Origin: Burkholderiaceae bacterium
Lineage (GTDB): Bacteria > Pseudomonadota > Gammaproteobacteria > Burkholderiales > Burkholderiaceae_C
NCBI GenBank assembly: GCA_024235995.1
Contig: JACKLI010000002.1
Span: 62,001-126,000, forward strand
Direction of reading: 5' to 3'
Length of the DNA: 64,000 nt
Shown: in pieces, positions 8,352-17,760 of the stretch
How the letters are laid out: each line of letters opens with the position of its first letter
Numbering within the stretch: the first letter of the stretch is position 1
The notes under the pieces: model-generated
Database searches by the model: none
What the model was told of the DNA's origin: nothing
What the model saw: the letters and a program-made list of their open reading frames with translations, nothing else
Program-made: the position numbers and the translations under genes

Positions 8352-11300
8352 ATGAACGCCCCGCTTGCGCCGCTTGCCACCGCGCCCCTTGCCGAGCCCG
8401 CGCGCCTGCGCGAGATTCCGTACAACTACACCAGCTTTTCCGACCGCGAGATCGTGCTGCGCCTGCTGGGCGCGCGCGCCTGGGAGCTGCTGCAGGTGCT
8501 GCGGGCCGAGCGCCACACCGGCCGCTCGGCGCGCATGCTGTACGAGGTGCTGGGCGACATCTGGGTGGTGCGGCGCAACCCCTATCTGCAGGACGACCTG
8601 CTGGACAGCCCCAAGCGCCGGCGCCTGCTGGTGCAGGCGCTGCGCCACCGCCTGGCCGAGATCGACAAGCGCCGCCACCCCGAGGATGACGCCGCCCGCG
8701 ATGCGCTGGTGGGCGATCTGCTGGCCGCCGCCCGGCGCGTGGTGGACGCCTTCGACCGCTCCTTCGACAAGGTGGCCGAGCTGCGCCGGCGCGCCGCGCG
8801 CGTGCTGGGACGCCACACGCACAAGGACAACATCAAGTTCGACGGCCTGTCGCGCGTCAGCCACGTGACCGACGCCACCGACTGGCGGGTGGAGTTTCCG
8901 CTGGTGGTGCTCACGCCCGACAGCGAGGCCGAGATGGCCGCGCTGGTGGCCGGCTGCATCGAGCTGGGCCTCACCATCATTCCGCGTGGCGGCGGCACCG
9001 GCTACACCGGCGGCGCCATCGCGCTGGACTGGAAGAGCGCCGTCATCAACACCGAAAAGCTGCTGGGCATGGGCGCGGTCGAGCGCGTGCGCCTGCCCGG
9101 GCTCGACCACGAGGTGCCCACCCTCTGGACCGAGGCCGGCGTGGTGACGCAGCGCGTGGCCGACGCGGCCGAGGACGCGGGCCTGGTGTTTGCGGTGGAC
9201 CCGACCAGCGCCGAGGCCAGCTGCATCGGCGGCAACATCGCCATGAACGCCGGCGGCAAGAAGGCCGTGCTGTGGGGCACGGCGCTGGACAACCTGGCCA
9301 GCTGGCGCATGGTCACGCCCGATGGCGGCTGGCTGGAGGTCACGCGCGTGGGCCACAACCTGGGCAAGATCCACGACGCCGAGCTGGCCAGCTTCGAGCT
9401 GCAGTACTTCGACGCCAGCGGCAAGACCTTGGTCAAGACCGAGCGCCTGGACATTCCCGGCGCGCAGTTTCGCAAGGCCGGCCTGGGCAAGGACGTGACC
9501 GACAAGTTCCTGGCCGGCCTGCCGGGTGTGCAAAAGGAAGGCTGCGACGGCCTGATCACCAGCGCGCGCTGGGTGCTGCACCGCATGCCCGAGCACACGC
9601 GCACCGTGTGCCTGGAGTTTTTCGGCCACGCCAAGGACGCCGTGCCCAGCATCGTCGAGATCAAGGACTTCATGTTCGCGGAGCAAAAGCGCACAGGGAC
9701 CTTGCTCGCCGGCCTGGAGCACCTGGACGACCGCTACCTGCGTGCCGTGGGCTACAGCACCAAGAGCAAGCGCGGCGGCCTGCCCAAGATGGTGCTGGTG
9801 GGCGACATTGCGGGCGACGACGCGGACGCCGTGGCGCGCGCCACCAGCGAGGTGGTGCGCATCGCCAACTCGCGCGCGGGCGAGGGCTTCGTCGCCGTGG
9901 CGCCCGAGGCGCGCAAGAAATTCTGGGCCGACCGCAAGAAAACGGCTGCCATCAGCCGCCACACCAACGCCTTCAAGATCAACGAGGACGTGGTGATTCC
10001 GCTGCCGCGCATGGCCGAGTACACCGACGGCATCGAGCGCATCAACATCGAGCTCTCCCTGCGCAACAAGATCGAGCTGGCCGACGCGCTGGAGGCCTTC
10101 CTGCAAGGCGGCAAGCTGCCCCTGGGCCCGGCCAGCGCCGAGCCGCCGCCGCCCGAGCTGCTGCACGAGAAGGTGGAACTGGCGCTGGACGTGGTGCGCC
10201 AGGCGCGCACGCTGTGGCAGGGCTGGCTGCGCGACGTGGAGCTGCTGTTTCCCCAGCTGCAGGACCACAGCCTGCGCGCCAGCTGGAAGACGCAGATCCG
10301 CGCGCCGCTGCAAGGCATCTTCACCGGCAGCGACTTCGAGCCGCTGCTGGCCGCCCTGGGCGAGATCCAGCAGCGCGTGCTCAAGGGCCGCGTGTGGATC
10401 GCCCTGCACATGCACGCGGGCGACGGCAACGTGCACACCAACATTCCCGTGCACAGCGACAACTACGCCATGCTGCAGACCGCGCACCAGGCGGTGGACC
10501 GCGTGATGCAGCTGGCGCGCAGCCTGGATGGCGTGATCAGCGGCGAGCACGGCATCGGCATCACCAAGCTGCAGTACCTGAGCGACGAGGAGCTGGCGCC
10601 GTTTGCCGAGTACAAGCGCAAGGTGGACCCCGAGGGGCGCTTCAACCGCGGCAAGTTGCTACGGAACAAGGAGCTGCTTGCGCCCGGTGGACGCGCGCTG
10701 GCGGCCGATCTGACCAACGCCTACACGCCCAGCTTCGGCCTGATGGGGCACGAGTCGCTGCTGCTGCAGCAAAGCGATCTGGGCGCCATCGCCGACTCCA
10801 TCAAGGACTGCCTGCGCTGCGGCAAGTGCAAGCCCGACTGCAGCACCCACGTGCCGCGCGCCAACCTGCTGTACAGCCCGCGCAACAAGATCCTGGCCAC
10901 CTCGCTGTTGATCGAGGCCTTCCTGTACGAGGAGCAGACGCGCCGCGGCGTCAGCCTGGCGCACTGGAGCGAGTTCGAGGACGTGGCCGACCACTGCACC
11001 GTGTGCCACCGCTGCCTGGCGCCGTGCCCGGTCAAGATCGACTTTGGCGACGTGACCATGGCCATGCGCAACCTGCTGCGCAAGATGGGCCAGCAGAGCT
11101 TCCGGCCCGGCAAGGCGGCGGCCATGGCCTTTTTGAACGCCACCGAGCCGCGCGTCATCAACGCCGCGCGCGCGGTGATGACGGGCGTGGCCTTTCCGGC
11201 GCAGCGCGCGGTGGTCGATCTGCTGAAGGTGGCCGGCCGCCAGCAGACCGCGCACCCGCCCGCCACCGTGGGGCCGGCGCCGCTGCGCGAGCAGGTGGTC

Positions 11301-12227
11301 CACTTCGTCAACAAGAAGATGCCCGGCGGCCTGCCCAAGAAGACGGCGCGCGCGCTGCTGGACATCGAAGACCGCGCCTACGTGCCCGTCATCCGCGACC
11401 CCAGGGCGACCACCACCGACAGCGAGGCGGTGTTCTACTTTCCGGGCTGCGGCTCCGAGCGCTTGTTCAGCCAGGTCGGCCTGGCCACCCAGGCCATGCT
11501 GTGGCACGCCGGCGTGCAGACCGTGCTGCCGCCCGGCTACGTGTGCTGCGGCTATCCGCAGCGCGGCAGCGGCCAGTTCGACGCCGCCGAGAAGATGATC
11601 ACCGACAACCGCGTGCTGCTGCACCGCGTGGCCACCACGCTGAACTACCTGGACATCAAGACCGTGGTGGTCAGCTGCGGCACCTGCTACGACCAGCTGG
11701 CCGACTACCGCTTCGAGCAGATCTTTCCGGGCTGCCGCATCGTCGACATCCACGAATACCTGCTGGAAAAAGGCATCACCCTGCCGGCGGCCCAGCAGGG
11801 CGCCTACCTGTACCACCAGCCCTGCCACGACCCGATGAAGCAGCAGGACTCGATGAAGACCGTCAAGGCGCTGATCGGCGAGCAGGTCGTCAAGAGCGAG
11901 CGCTGCTGCGGCGAGTCGGGCACGCTGGGCGTCACGCGCCCCGACATCTCCACCCAGGTGCGCTTTCGCAAGGAGCAGGAGATCAAGAAGGGCGAGGCCG
12001 CCCTGCGCGCCAGCGGCGCCGTGGGCGAGAAGGCCAACGTCAAGATCCTGACCAGCTGCCCCAGCTGCCTGCAGGGCCTCAAGCGCTACGAGGACGACCT
12101 GAGCAACGGCCTGCTGGAGGCCGACTACATCGTCATCGAGATGGCGCGCCACATCCTGGGCGAGAACTGGCTGCCCGACTACGTGGCGCGCGCCAACGCG
12201 GGCGGCATCGAGCGGGTGCTGGTTTGA
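8352..12227 (+). CDS. Large FAD-linked oxidase / Fe-S oxidoreductase fusion (D-lactate dehydrogenase-like)
   Basis: A 1291-residue protein joining parts that are separate (GlcD- and GlcF-like) in glycolate or D-lactate oxidases. Residues 1-160 are a DUF3683-like region. From about 165 there is an FAD-binding type 4 domain with PRGGGTGYTGGA near residue 212, then an FAD oxidase C-terminal domain ending SGEHGIGITK. Next are two 4Fe-4S motifs (CLRCGKCKPDC near 820, CTVCHRCLAPCP near 882) and a C-terminal pair of CCG cysteine-rich domains (CCGYPQRG near 1065, CCGESGTLG near 1185). It should oxidise a 2-hydroxy acid and pass electrons to the quinone pool. The substrate cannot be read from sequence; D-lactate is the usual guess for the family. 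Confidence 0.88.
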   Translation: MNAPLAPLATAPLAEPARLREIPYNYTSFSDREIVLRLLGARAWELLQVLRAERHTGRSARMLYEVLGDIWVVRRNPYLQDDLLDSPKRRRLLVQALRHRLAEIDKRRHPEDDAARDALVGDLLAAARRVVDAFDRSFDKVAELRRRAARVLGRHTHKDNIKFDGLSRVSHVTDATDWRVEFPLVVLTPDSEAEMAALVAGCIELGLTIIPRGGGTGYTGGAIALDWKSAVINTEKLLGMGAVERVRLPGLDHEVPTLWTEAGVVTQRVADAAEDAGLVFAVDPTSAEASCIGGNIAMNAGGKKAVLWGTALDNLASWRMVTPDGGWLEVTRVGHNLGKIHDAELASFELQYFDASGKTLVKTERLDIPGAQFRKAGLGKDVTDKFLAGLPGVQKEGCDGLITSARWVLHRMPEHTRTVCLEFFGHAKDAVPSIVEIKDFMFAEQKRTGTLLAGLEHLDDRYLRAVGYSTKSKRGGLPKMVLVGDIAGDDADAVARATSEVVRIANSRAGEGFVAVAPEARKKFWADRKKTAAISRHTNAFKINEDVVIPLPRMAEYTDGIERINIELSLRNKIELADALEAFLQGGKLPLGPASAEPPPPELLHEKVELALDVVRQARTLWQGWLRDVELLFPQLQDHSLRASWKTQIRAPLQGIFTGSDFEPLLAALGEIQQRVLKGRVWIALHMHAGDGNVHTNIPVHSDNYAMLQTAHQAVDRVMQLARSLDGVISGEHGIGITKLQYLSDEELAPFAEYKRKVDPEGRFNRGKLLRNKELLAPGGRALAADLTNAYTPSFGLMGHESLLLQQSDLGAIADSIKDCLRCGKCKPDCSTHVPRANLLYSPRNKILATSLLIEAFLYEEQTRRGVSLAHWSEFEDVADHCTVCHRCLAPCPVKIDFGDVTMAMRNLLRKMGQQSFRPGKAAAMAFLNATEPRVINAARAVMTGVAFPAQRAVVDLLKVAGRQQTAHPPATVGPAPLREQVVHFVNKKMPGGLPKKTARALLDIEDRAYVPVIRDPRATTTDSEAVFYFPGCGSERLFSQVGLATQAMLWHAGVQTVLPPGYVCCGYPQRGSGQFDAAEKMITDNRVLLHRVATTLNYLDIKTVVVSCGTCYDQLADYRFEQIFPGCRIVDIHEYLLEKGITLPAAQQGAYLYHQPCHDPMKQQDSMKTVKALIGEQVVKSERCCGESGTLGVTRPDISTQVRFRKEQEIKKGEAALRASGAVGEKANVKILTSCPSCLQGLKRYEDDLSNGLLEADYIVIEMARHILGENWLPDYVARANAGGIERVLV

Positions 12228-12233
12228 TGACCA

Positions 12234-12297
12234 TCGAAACGATAGCTGACTGCGCTTGATTGGTGGGGGCTGCAGCCTGATTTGAATCAAAAACCCC
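12234..12297. repeat. Dispersed ATAGCT-type intergenic repeat
   Basis: Fills the gap between the FAD oxidoreductase stop and the convergent AI-2E gene: CGAAACGATAGCTGACTGCG, then GCTTGATTGGTGGGGGCTGC, then AGCCTGATTTGAATCAAAAA. This is one of the most complete copies in the window. The two ends are partly complementary and it may act as a bidirectional 3'-end structure for the converging genes. Confidence 0.65.
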
Positions 12298-12300
12298 AGC

Positions 12301-13398
12301 TCAGGGCTCGGGCGGCGGCGCGGGCGTCGGGCTGCTGGCCGGTGGCGCCTCTTCTTCCTCGGCCACGTTGAACAGCGCCCAGGCGGCGACGAACAGCGCC
12401 GCGATGGCCGGGCCGATGACGAAGCCGTTGAGCCCGAAGATCGAAATGCCGCCGATGGTCGACAGCAGCACCAGAAAGTCCGGCAGCTTGGTCTCCTTGC
12501 CCACCAAAATGGGGCGCAGCACGTTGTCCACCATGCCCATCACGCCCGCGCCCCACGCGGCCAGGCCGATGCCCGCCACCGCCGAGCCGGTGGCCAGCAG
12601 GTAGATGGCCACCGGCGCCCAGATCAGCGCCGCGCCCACCGCCGGCACCAGCGACAGCACCGCCATGGTCACGCCCCACAGCACCGCGCCGCCGATGCCC
12701 AGCACCGCAAAGGCCAGCCCGCCCAGCAGGCCCTGCACCAGCGCCACCACCACCGTGCCCTTGACGGTGGCGCGCACCACGGTGGCGAACTTGTGCAGCA
12801 GGTAGTTGGTGTGCGCCGGCTGCATGGGGATGGCGCCGCGAATCAAGCGCGCCAGATCGCGCCCGTCGCGCAGGAAGAAAAACAGCAGGTACAGCATGAT
12901 GCCCAGGTTGACCACCACCAGCAGCGTGTTCTGCCCGATGGCCAGCGCGCGCGCCGTCAGCGCCTGGCCGCCCTGCACCAGCGCGGCCGACAGCTTGTCC
13001 ATCACGTCCTGCAGGCTGACCAGGCCAAAGCGGCCCATCAGGCCGTGCACCCAGGCCGGCAGCGCGTCCACCACCTGCTGGAAGTAGGCGCGCAGGTCCA
13101 GCCCGCCGCCGCGCACCCGCTGGCTGAAGCTGGCCGCCTCGTCCACCATGGCGCCGATGATCAGGATCAGCGGCACCACCACGATCAGCAGGCAGATCAG
13201 CAGCGTGCCGACGGCCGCCAGCGTGGCGCGCCCGCGCAGGGCCACGCACAGGCGCCGCTGCAGGGGCATGAACATCAGCGTCAGCACCATGGCCCAGAAC
13301 ACCGCGCCGAAGAACGGCGAGATGACCCAGCAGAAAGCCACGGTGACCCCGGTCAGCAGCAGCAGGAAGACGGCGCGTTGCAGGGCAGGGGTGTTCAC
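12301..13398 (-). CDS. AI-2E family (PerM/YdiK-like) membrane transporter
   Basis: A polytopic inner-membrane protein of about 365 residues with seven or eight hydrophobic segments, in the family that includes TqsA/PerM. The sequence LFFFLRDG near the middle and the C-terminal segment GLNGFVIGPAIAALFVAAW are family landmarks. The C-tail is proline-rich (SPTPAPPPEP). The substrate is unknown; autoinducer-2 export is shown only for TqsA. I prefer the GTG start at 13398 (VNTPALQRAVFLL) because relatives begin at that point; a TTG ten codons upstream (13428) is the alternative. Neither has a convincing ribosome site. Confidence 0.8.
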   Translation of the reverse strand: MNTPALQRAVFLLLLTGVTVAFCWVISPFFGAVFWAMVLTLMFMPLQRRLCVALRGRATLAAVGTLLICLLIVVVPLILIIGAMVDEAASFSQRVRGGGLDLRAYFQQVVDALPAWVHGLMGRFGLVSLQDVMDKLSAALVQGGQALTARALAIGQNTLLVVVNLGIMLYLLFFFLRDGRDLARLIRGAIPMQPAHTNYLLHKFATVVRATVKGTVVVALVQGLLGGLAFAVLGIGGAVLWGVTMAVLSLVPAVGAALIWAPVAIYLLATGSAVAGIGLAAWGAGVMGMVDNVLRPILVGKETKLPDFLVLLSTIGGISIFGLNGFVIGPAIAALFVAAWALFNVAEEEEAPPASSPTPAPPPEP

Positions 13399-13527
13399 GA
13401 GACGGGCGGTGGGGCGGACGGGGCGCAAAGATTAGCAGAACGCCGGCAGGGCCATTGCCGCCGTGGTGCTGGCCATCGGCGGCGGGCGCGTCACAATCGA
13501 TGCGGCAATACGAACGAGTGACCACCG

Positions 13528-13989
13528 ATGGCTACCTCCAACCCTTCCCCCGTCGCCCAGAAATCCGCTTCCGCCCCGCCGCCCGAGTCGATCACCGTGC
13601 ACGCCAGGTCGCGCGTGCTGGAGCTGGCGTGGGCCGACGGCACGGTCCATCGCATCCCGTTCGAGCTGATGCGCGTGTATTCGCCCTCGGCCGAGGTGCA
13701 GGGCCACGGCCCCGGCCAGGCGGTGCTGCAGACCGGCAAGCGCGACATCGACATCACTGCCATCGCCCCGGTGGGCAACTACGCGGTGCAGCCGCGCTTC
13801 TCGGACGGGCACGAAAGCGGCATCTTCACCTGGGAATACCTGCGCCACCTGGGCGCCGACCAGGAGGCGCTGTGGCGCGACTACGAGGCACGCCTGGCCG
13901 CGGCCGGGCGCGACCGCGACACCCCCATGCCCACGCTGGGCAAGGCCCCGGCGCAGCCCATGACGTTTCACGCCAAGCGGCCGCATTGA
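13528..13989 (+). CDS. DUF971 protein (gamma-butyrobetaine hydroxylase-like N-terminal domain)
   Basis: A 153-residue cytoplasmic protein. The core VLELAWADGTVHRIPFELM, the run NYAVQPRFSDGHESGIFTWE and YLRHLG are the hallmarks of the DUF971 fold, a small metal-binding domain found alone in many proteobacteria. The biochemical role is not established; the gene is very often next to ubiE in betaproteobacteria, as here (with ppc inserted on the other strand), which hints at a link with quinone or iron-sulfur metabolism. The N-terminal 20 residues are low complexity. Confidence 0.85.
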   Translation: MATSNPSPVAQKSASAPPPESITVHARSRVLELAWADGTVHRIPFELMRVYSPSAEVQGHGPGQAVLQTGKRDIDITAIAPVGNYAVQPRFSDGHESGIFTWEYLRHLGADQEALWRDYEARLAAAGRDRDTPMPTLGKAPAQPMTFHAKRPH

Positions 13990-14004
13990 GCGGGCGGCCG
14001 CAGG

Positions 14005-16818
14005 TTAACCGGTGTTGCGGAGCCCCGCCGCGATGCCGTTGATGCTGATGTGGATGCCGGTCTGCACCCGGTCGTCGTGCTGGCCGGCGCGCCAGCGGCG
14101 GATCAGCTCGACCTGCAGGTGGTGCAGCGGGTCGATGTAGGGAAAGCGGTGGCGAATCGAGCGCGCCAGCGCGGTGTTGGCCGCCAGGCGCTGGCGCTCG
14201 CCGGTGATGCGCGCGAGCGCCTCGCTGGTGCGCTGCCACTCGGCCTCGATGGCGGCGAACACCTGCTTGCGCAGCCGGGCGTCCTGCACCAGCGCGCTGT
14301 AGCGCCTGGCCAGGGCCAGGTCGCTCTTGGCCAGCACCATGTCCATGTTGGACAGCAGGGTGCGAAAGAACGGCCACTGCCGGTGCATCCGGCGCAGCAG
14401 GGCCAGCTGGGCCGCGGGCTTGGCGCCGTGCGCGTGGATGAAGGCCTGCACCGCCGTGCCGAAGCCGAACCAGCCCGGCAGCGTGAGCCGGCACTGGCCC
14501 CAGCTGAAGCCCCAGGGAATGGCGCGCAAGTCCTCGATCTTCTGGCTGGGCTTGCGCGAGGCGGGGCGTGAACCCAGGTTGAGCTGGGCGATCTCGCGGA
14601 TCGGCGTGGCGCTGAAGAAATAGTCGGTGAAGCCCGGTGTCTCGTACACCAGCGCGCGATACGCCGCCATGCTGGCTTGCGAGAGCTGCTCGGCCGCCGC
14701 CAGAAAAGCCGGGCTGGCCGGCTGGGTGGGCTGCAGCAGCGTGGCTTCCAGCGTGGCGGCCACCAGGGTTTCCAGGTTGCGCCGGCCGATCTCGGGGTTG
14801 GCGTACTTGCTGGCGATGACCTCGCCCTGCTCGGTCAGGCGGATCTGCCCGCGCACCGTGCCCGGCGGCTGCGCCAGGATGGCCTGGTAGCTGGGCCCGC
14901 CGCCGCGCCCCACGGTGCCGCCGCGGCCGTGGAACATGCGCAGGCGGATGGGTACGCCGGCCTGGCCGGCGTTCAATTCGTCAAACAGCGCCACCAGCGC
15001 GATCTCGGCGCGGTACAGCTCCCAGTTGCTGGTGAAGATGCCGCCGTCCTTGTTGCTGTCGCTGTAGCCCAGCATGATGTCCTGCTCGCCGCCGCTGCGC
15101 GCCACCAGCGCGGCCACGCCGGGCAGCTGGTAGAACTCGCGCATGATGGGCGCGGCGTTGCGCAGGTCGGCGATGGTCTCGAACAGGGGCACCACGATCA
15201 GGTCGGCGGTTGCTTCGGTGTCGAGCGTGCCGTGCAGCAGGGCCGTTTCCTTTTGCAGCAGCAGCACCTCCAGCAGGTCGCTGACCGTCTCGGTGTGGCT
15301 GATGATGCAGTGCCGGATGGCGGCGCGGCCGTAGCGGCGCAGCACCTGCGCGGCGGTCTCGAAGATGGCCAGCTCGCCGCGTGTGTGCTCGCTGTAGGGG
15401 GCGCCGGGCACGCGCAGCGGGCGCGCGTCGTTCAGCAGGCCGAGCAGCAGGGCGCGGCGCTGCGCCTCGTCGAGCGCGGCGTAGTCGGGCTCGATGCGCG
15501 CCGTGGCCAGCAGCTCGGCCAGCACGCGCTCGTGCTGGTCCGAGCTTTGCCGCAAGTCCACCGTGGCCAGGTGAAAGCCGAACACCTCCACCGCGCGGAT
15601 CAGCGGCTGCAGGCGCCCGGCCGCCAGCGCGGCGCCGCGGTGCGAGCGCAGCGAGGTGTCGAGCGTGCGCAGGTCCTGCAGGAACTCCTCGGCGCTGGCG
15701 TACGCGCCTTGCGGCGCGACGGCGTGGCGCGCGGCCTCGCCGCCGGTCAGCTCGTGCAAGGTGGCGGCCAGGCGCGCGTACACGCCGGTCAGCGCGCGGC
15801 GGTAGGGCTCGTCGTCGCGGTGCGCGCTGGTGTCGGGCGAGCGCTCGGTAAGCAGCCGCATGGCGGGCGTGACCTCGACCAGCTTGCTGGACAGCGACAG
15901 CTCGCGCCCCAGGTGGTGCACCTCGGCCAGGTGGTGGCGCAGCGCCACCTCGGCCTGGCGGCGCAGTGCCAGCGCTAGGGTGTCGGCGCCCACGTTGGGG
16001 TTGCCGTCGCGGTCGCCGCCGATCCACTGGCCCATGCGCAGGAAGGGCGCCACGGCGTGCTGCGGCCCCAGCTCGCGCTCCAGGTCGGCGTAGATCCTGG
16101 GGATCTCGCGCAGGAAGGTGCTCTCGTAATACGACAGGGCGTTCTCGATCTCGTCGGCCACCGTGAGCTTGCTGTAGCGCAGCAGGCGCGTCTGCCACAG
16201 CTGGGCCACGCGGGCGCGCAGCTGCGCTTCGTTGGCGGCCAGCTGGCGCGGGCTGAGCGCGTCGCGGCCGGCCTTGAACAGCTGCGCGCGCTCGCGCAGG
16301 TCGTCGCGCTCGGCCAGCAGCTGGGCAATTTCGCGCTCGGCGTCCAGGATGCTCTTGCGCTGCACCTCGGTGGGGTGGGCCGTCAGCACGGGCGACACGT
16401 GGCTGGCCGCCAGCGTGCGCGCCACCGCGCCGGGCGCGATGCCGGCCGCGCGCAGGCGCGCCAGCGCCACCTCGATGCTGCCCTCCTGGGCGCTGCCGGC
16501 GCGCTCGTGCACGGCGCGGCGGCGGATGTGGTGCCGGTCCTCGGCCAGGTTGGCCAGGTGGCTGAAGTAGGTGAAGGCGCGGATCACGCTCACCGTCTGC
16601 TCGCCCGAGAGCGACTTCAGCAGCTTCTTCAGCGCCGCGTCGGCCGCGGCGTCGGCGTCGCGCCGGTAGGCCACCGACAGCTGGCGGATCTTTTCCACCA
16701 GCGCGTAGGCGGCCTCGCCCTCCTGCTCGCGGATCACCTCGCCCAGGATGCGCCCGAGCAGGCGGATGTCGTCGATCAGCGGCCGATCCTTGTCGGCCTT
16801 CTTGGCGGTGGCGGTCAT
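14005..16818 (-). CDS. ppc: Phosphoenolpyruvate carboxylase
   Basis: Carboxylates phosphoenolpyruvate with bicarbonate to oxaloacetate, topping up the TCA cycle. The 937-residue product contains the catalytic-histidine motif LTAHPTEVQRKS, GGDRDGNPNV, the GYSDSNKDGG loop, the glycine-rich catalytic loop FHGRGGTVGRGGGP and the invariant C-terminus AAGLRNTG. Length matches bacterial enzymes. It lies between the DUF971 gene and ubiE in the opposite orientation, with a 96-bp divergent promoter region before ubiE. Confidence 0.97.
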   Translation of the reverse strand: MTATAKKADKDRPLIDDIRLLGRILGEVIREQEGEAAYALVEKIRQLSVAYRRDADAAADAALKKLLKSLSGEQTVSVIRAFTYFSHLANLAEDRHHIRRRAVHERAGSAQEGSIEVALARLRAAGIAPGAVARTLAASHVSPVLTAHPTEVQRKSILDAEREIAQLLAERDDLRERAQLFKAGRDALSPRQLAANEAQLRARVAQLWQTRLLRYSKLTVADEIENALSYYESTFLREIPRIYADLERELGPQHAVAPFLRMGQWIGGDRDGNPNVGADTLALALRRQAEVALRHHLAEVHHLGRELSLSSKLVEVTPAMRLLTERSPDTSAHRDDEPYRRALTGVYARLAATLHELTGGEAARHAVAPQGAYASAEEFLQDLRTLDTSLRSHRGAALAAGRLQPLIRAVEVFGFHLATVDLRQSSDQHERVLAELLATARIEPDYAALDEAQRRALLLGLLNDARPLRVPGAPYSEHTRGELAIFETAAQVLRRYGRAAIRHCIISHTETVSDLLEVLLLQKETALLHGTLDTEATADLIVVPLFETIADLRNAAPIMREFYQLPGVAALVARSGGEQDIMLGYSDSNKDGGIFTSNWELYRAEIALVALFDELNAGQAGVPIRLRMFHGRGGTVGRGGGPSYQAILAQPPGTVRGQIRLTEQGEVIASKYANPEIGRRNLETLVAATLEATLLQPTQPASPAFLAAAEQLSQASMAAYRALVYETPGFTDYFFSATPIREIAQLNLGSRPASRKPSQKIEDLRAIPWGFSWGQCRLTLPGWFGFGTAVQAFIHAHGAKPAAQLALLRRMHRQWPFFRTLLSNMDMVLAKSDLALARRYSALVQDARLRKQVFAAIEAEWQRTSEALARITGERQRLAANTALARSIRHRFPYIDPLHHLQVELIRRWRAGQHDDRVQTGIHISINGIAAGLRNTG

Positions 16819-16914
16819 GGGCGGTGGGGGTGGGCGCGCGCGGCGGCTGCGCTACAGTCGCAGGGAAGCCGCATGGTAGCGCCATGCCGGCGCTGGACAT
16901 CGAGGCAAACTGGC

Positions 16915-17649
16915 ATGACGAGCACGCACTTTGGTTATGAGACGGTCGACGAGCGCGACAAGGCGCGGCGCGTGCGCGGCGTGTTCGACTCGGTGGCCTC
17001 GCGCTACGACCTGATGAACGACCTGATGTCGGGCGGCCTGCACCGGCTGTGGAAGCGCTACACGCTGATGGTGGCCAACCCGCAGCCCGGCCAGCGCGTG
17101 CTGGACATCGCCGGCGGCACGGGCGATCTGGCGCTGGCCTTTGCCAAAAAAGTGGGCGCCACGGGCGAAGTGGTGCACACCGACATCAACGAGGCCATGC
17201 TGCGCACCGGGCGCGACCGCCTGCTGGACGCCGGCACCATCCTGCCCACCGTGGTGTGCGACGCCGAGCGCCTGCCCTTCGACAGCGGCCACTTCGACCT
17301 GGTCAGCGTCGCCTTCGGCCTGCGCAACATGACGCACAAGGACGCCGCCCTGCGCGAGATGGCACGCGTGCTGCGCCCCGGCGGGCGCCTGCTGGTGCTG
17401 GAGTTCTCGCAGGTGGCCGCGCCGCTGCGCAAGGCGTACGACCTGTATTCGTTCGGCGTGCTGCCGCGCCTGGGGCAGCTGGTGGCCGGCGACGCCGAAA
17501 GTTACCGCTACCTGGCCGAATCCATCCGCATGCACCCCGGACAGGCGGAACTCAAGGCCCTGATGAAGGTCAATGGGTTTGGCCACGTGGACTACCACAA
17601 CCTGACCGCGGGGGTGGTGGCGCTGCATGTCGGCGTCAAATGTGGCTGA
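16915..17649 (+). CDS. ubiE: Ubiquinone/menaquinone C-methyltransferase
   Basis: SAM-dependent C-methyltransferase acting on 2-methoxy-6-polyprenyl-1,4-benzoquinol in ubiquinone synthesis. The 244-residue product has the family opener HFGYETV, the motif VFDSVASRYDLMNDLMSGG, SAM motif I VLDIAGGTGDLA, VAFGLRNMTH, and the C-terminal signature NLTAGVVALHVG. Full length. It starts a run of quinone-related genes (Tim44-like, ubiJ, ubiB) on the plus strand. Confidence 0.96.
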   Translation: MTSTHFGYETVDERDKARRVRGVFDSVASRYDLMNDLMSGGLHRLWKRYTLMVANPQPGQRVLDIAGGTGDLALAFAKKVGATGEVVHTDINEAMLRTGRDRLLDAGTILPTVVCDAERLPFDSGHFDLVSVAFGLRNMTHKDAALREMARVLRPGGRLLVLEFSQVAAPLRKAYDLYSFGVLPRLGQLVAGDAESYRYLAESIRMHPGQAELKALMKVNGFGHVDYHNLTAGVVALHVGVKCG

Positions 17650-17760
17650 CGCGCCTGCCGTGGGGCCCCGCAAGGGCCAAAACCAGGACGGCATGCGGGT
17701 TTTCAGGCATGATTTGTTTTCGATCGATTCCATCCATCTGACCCAGGGAGATCACCTCGG

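Noticed and set aside
9272..12259. A plus-strand open frame of almost 1000 codons inside the FAD oxidoreductase gene
   Set aside because: It is the +2-type shadow of the real gene: Arg/Gly/Ala/Gln-rich with no motif, and long frames off the true one are common at this G+C content.
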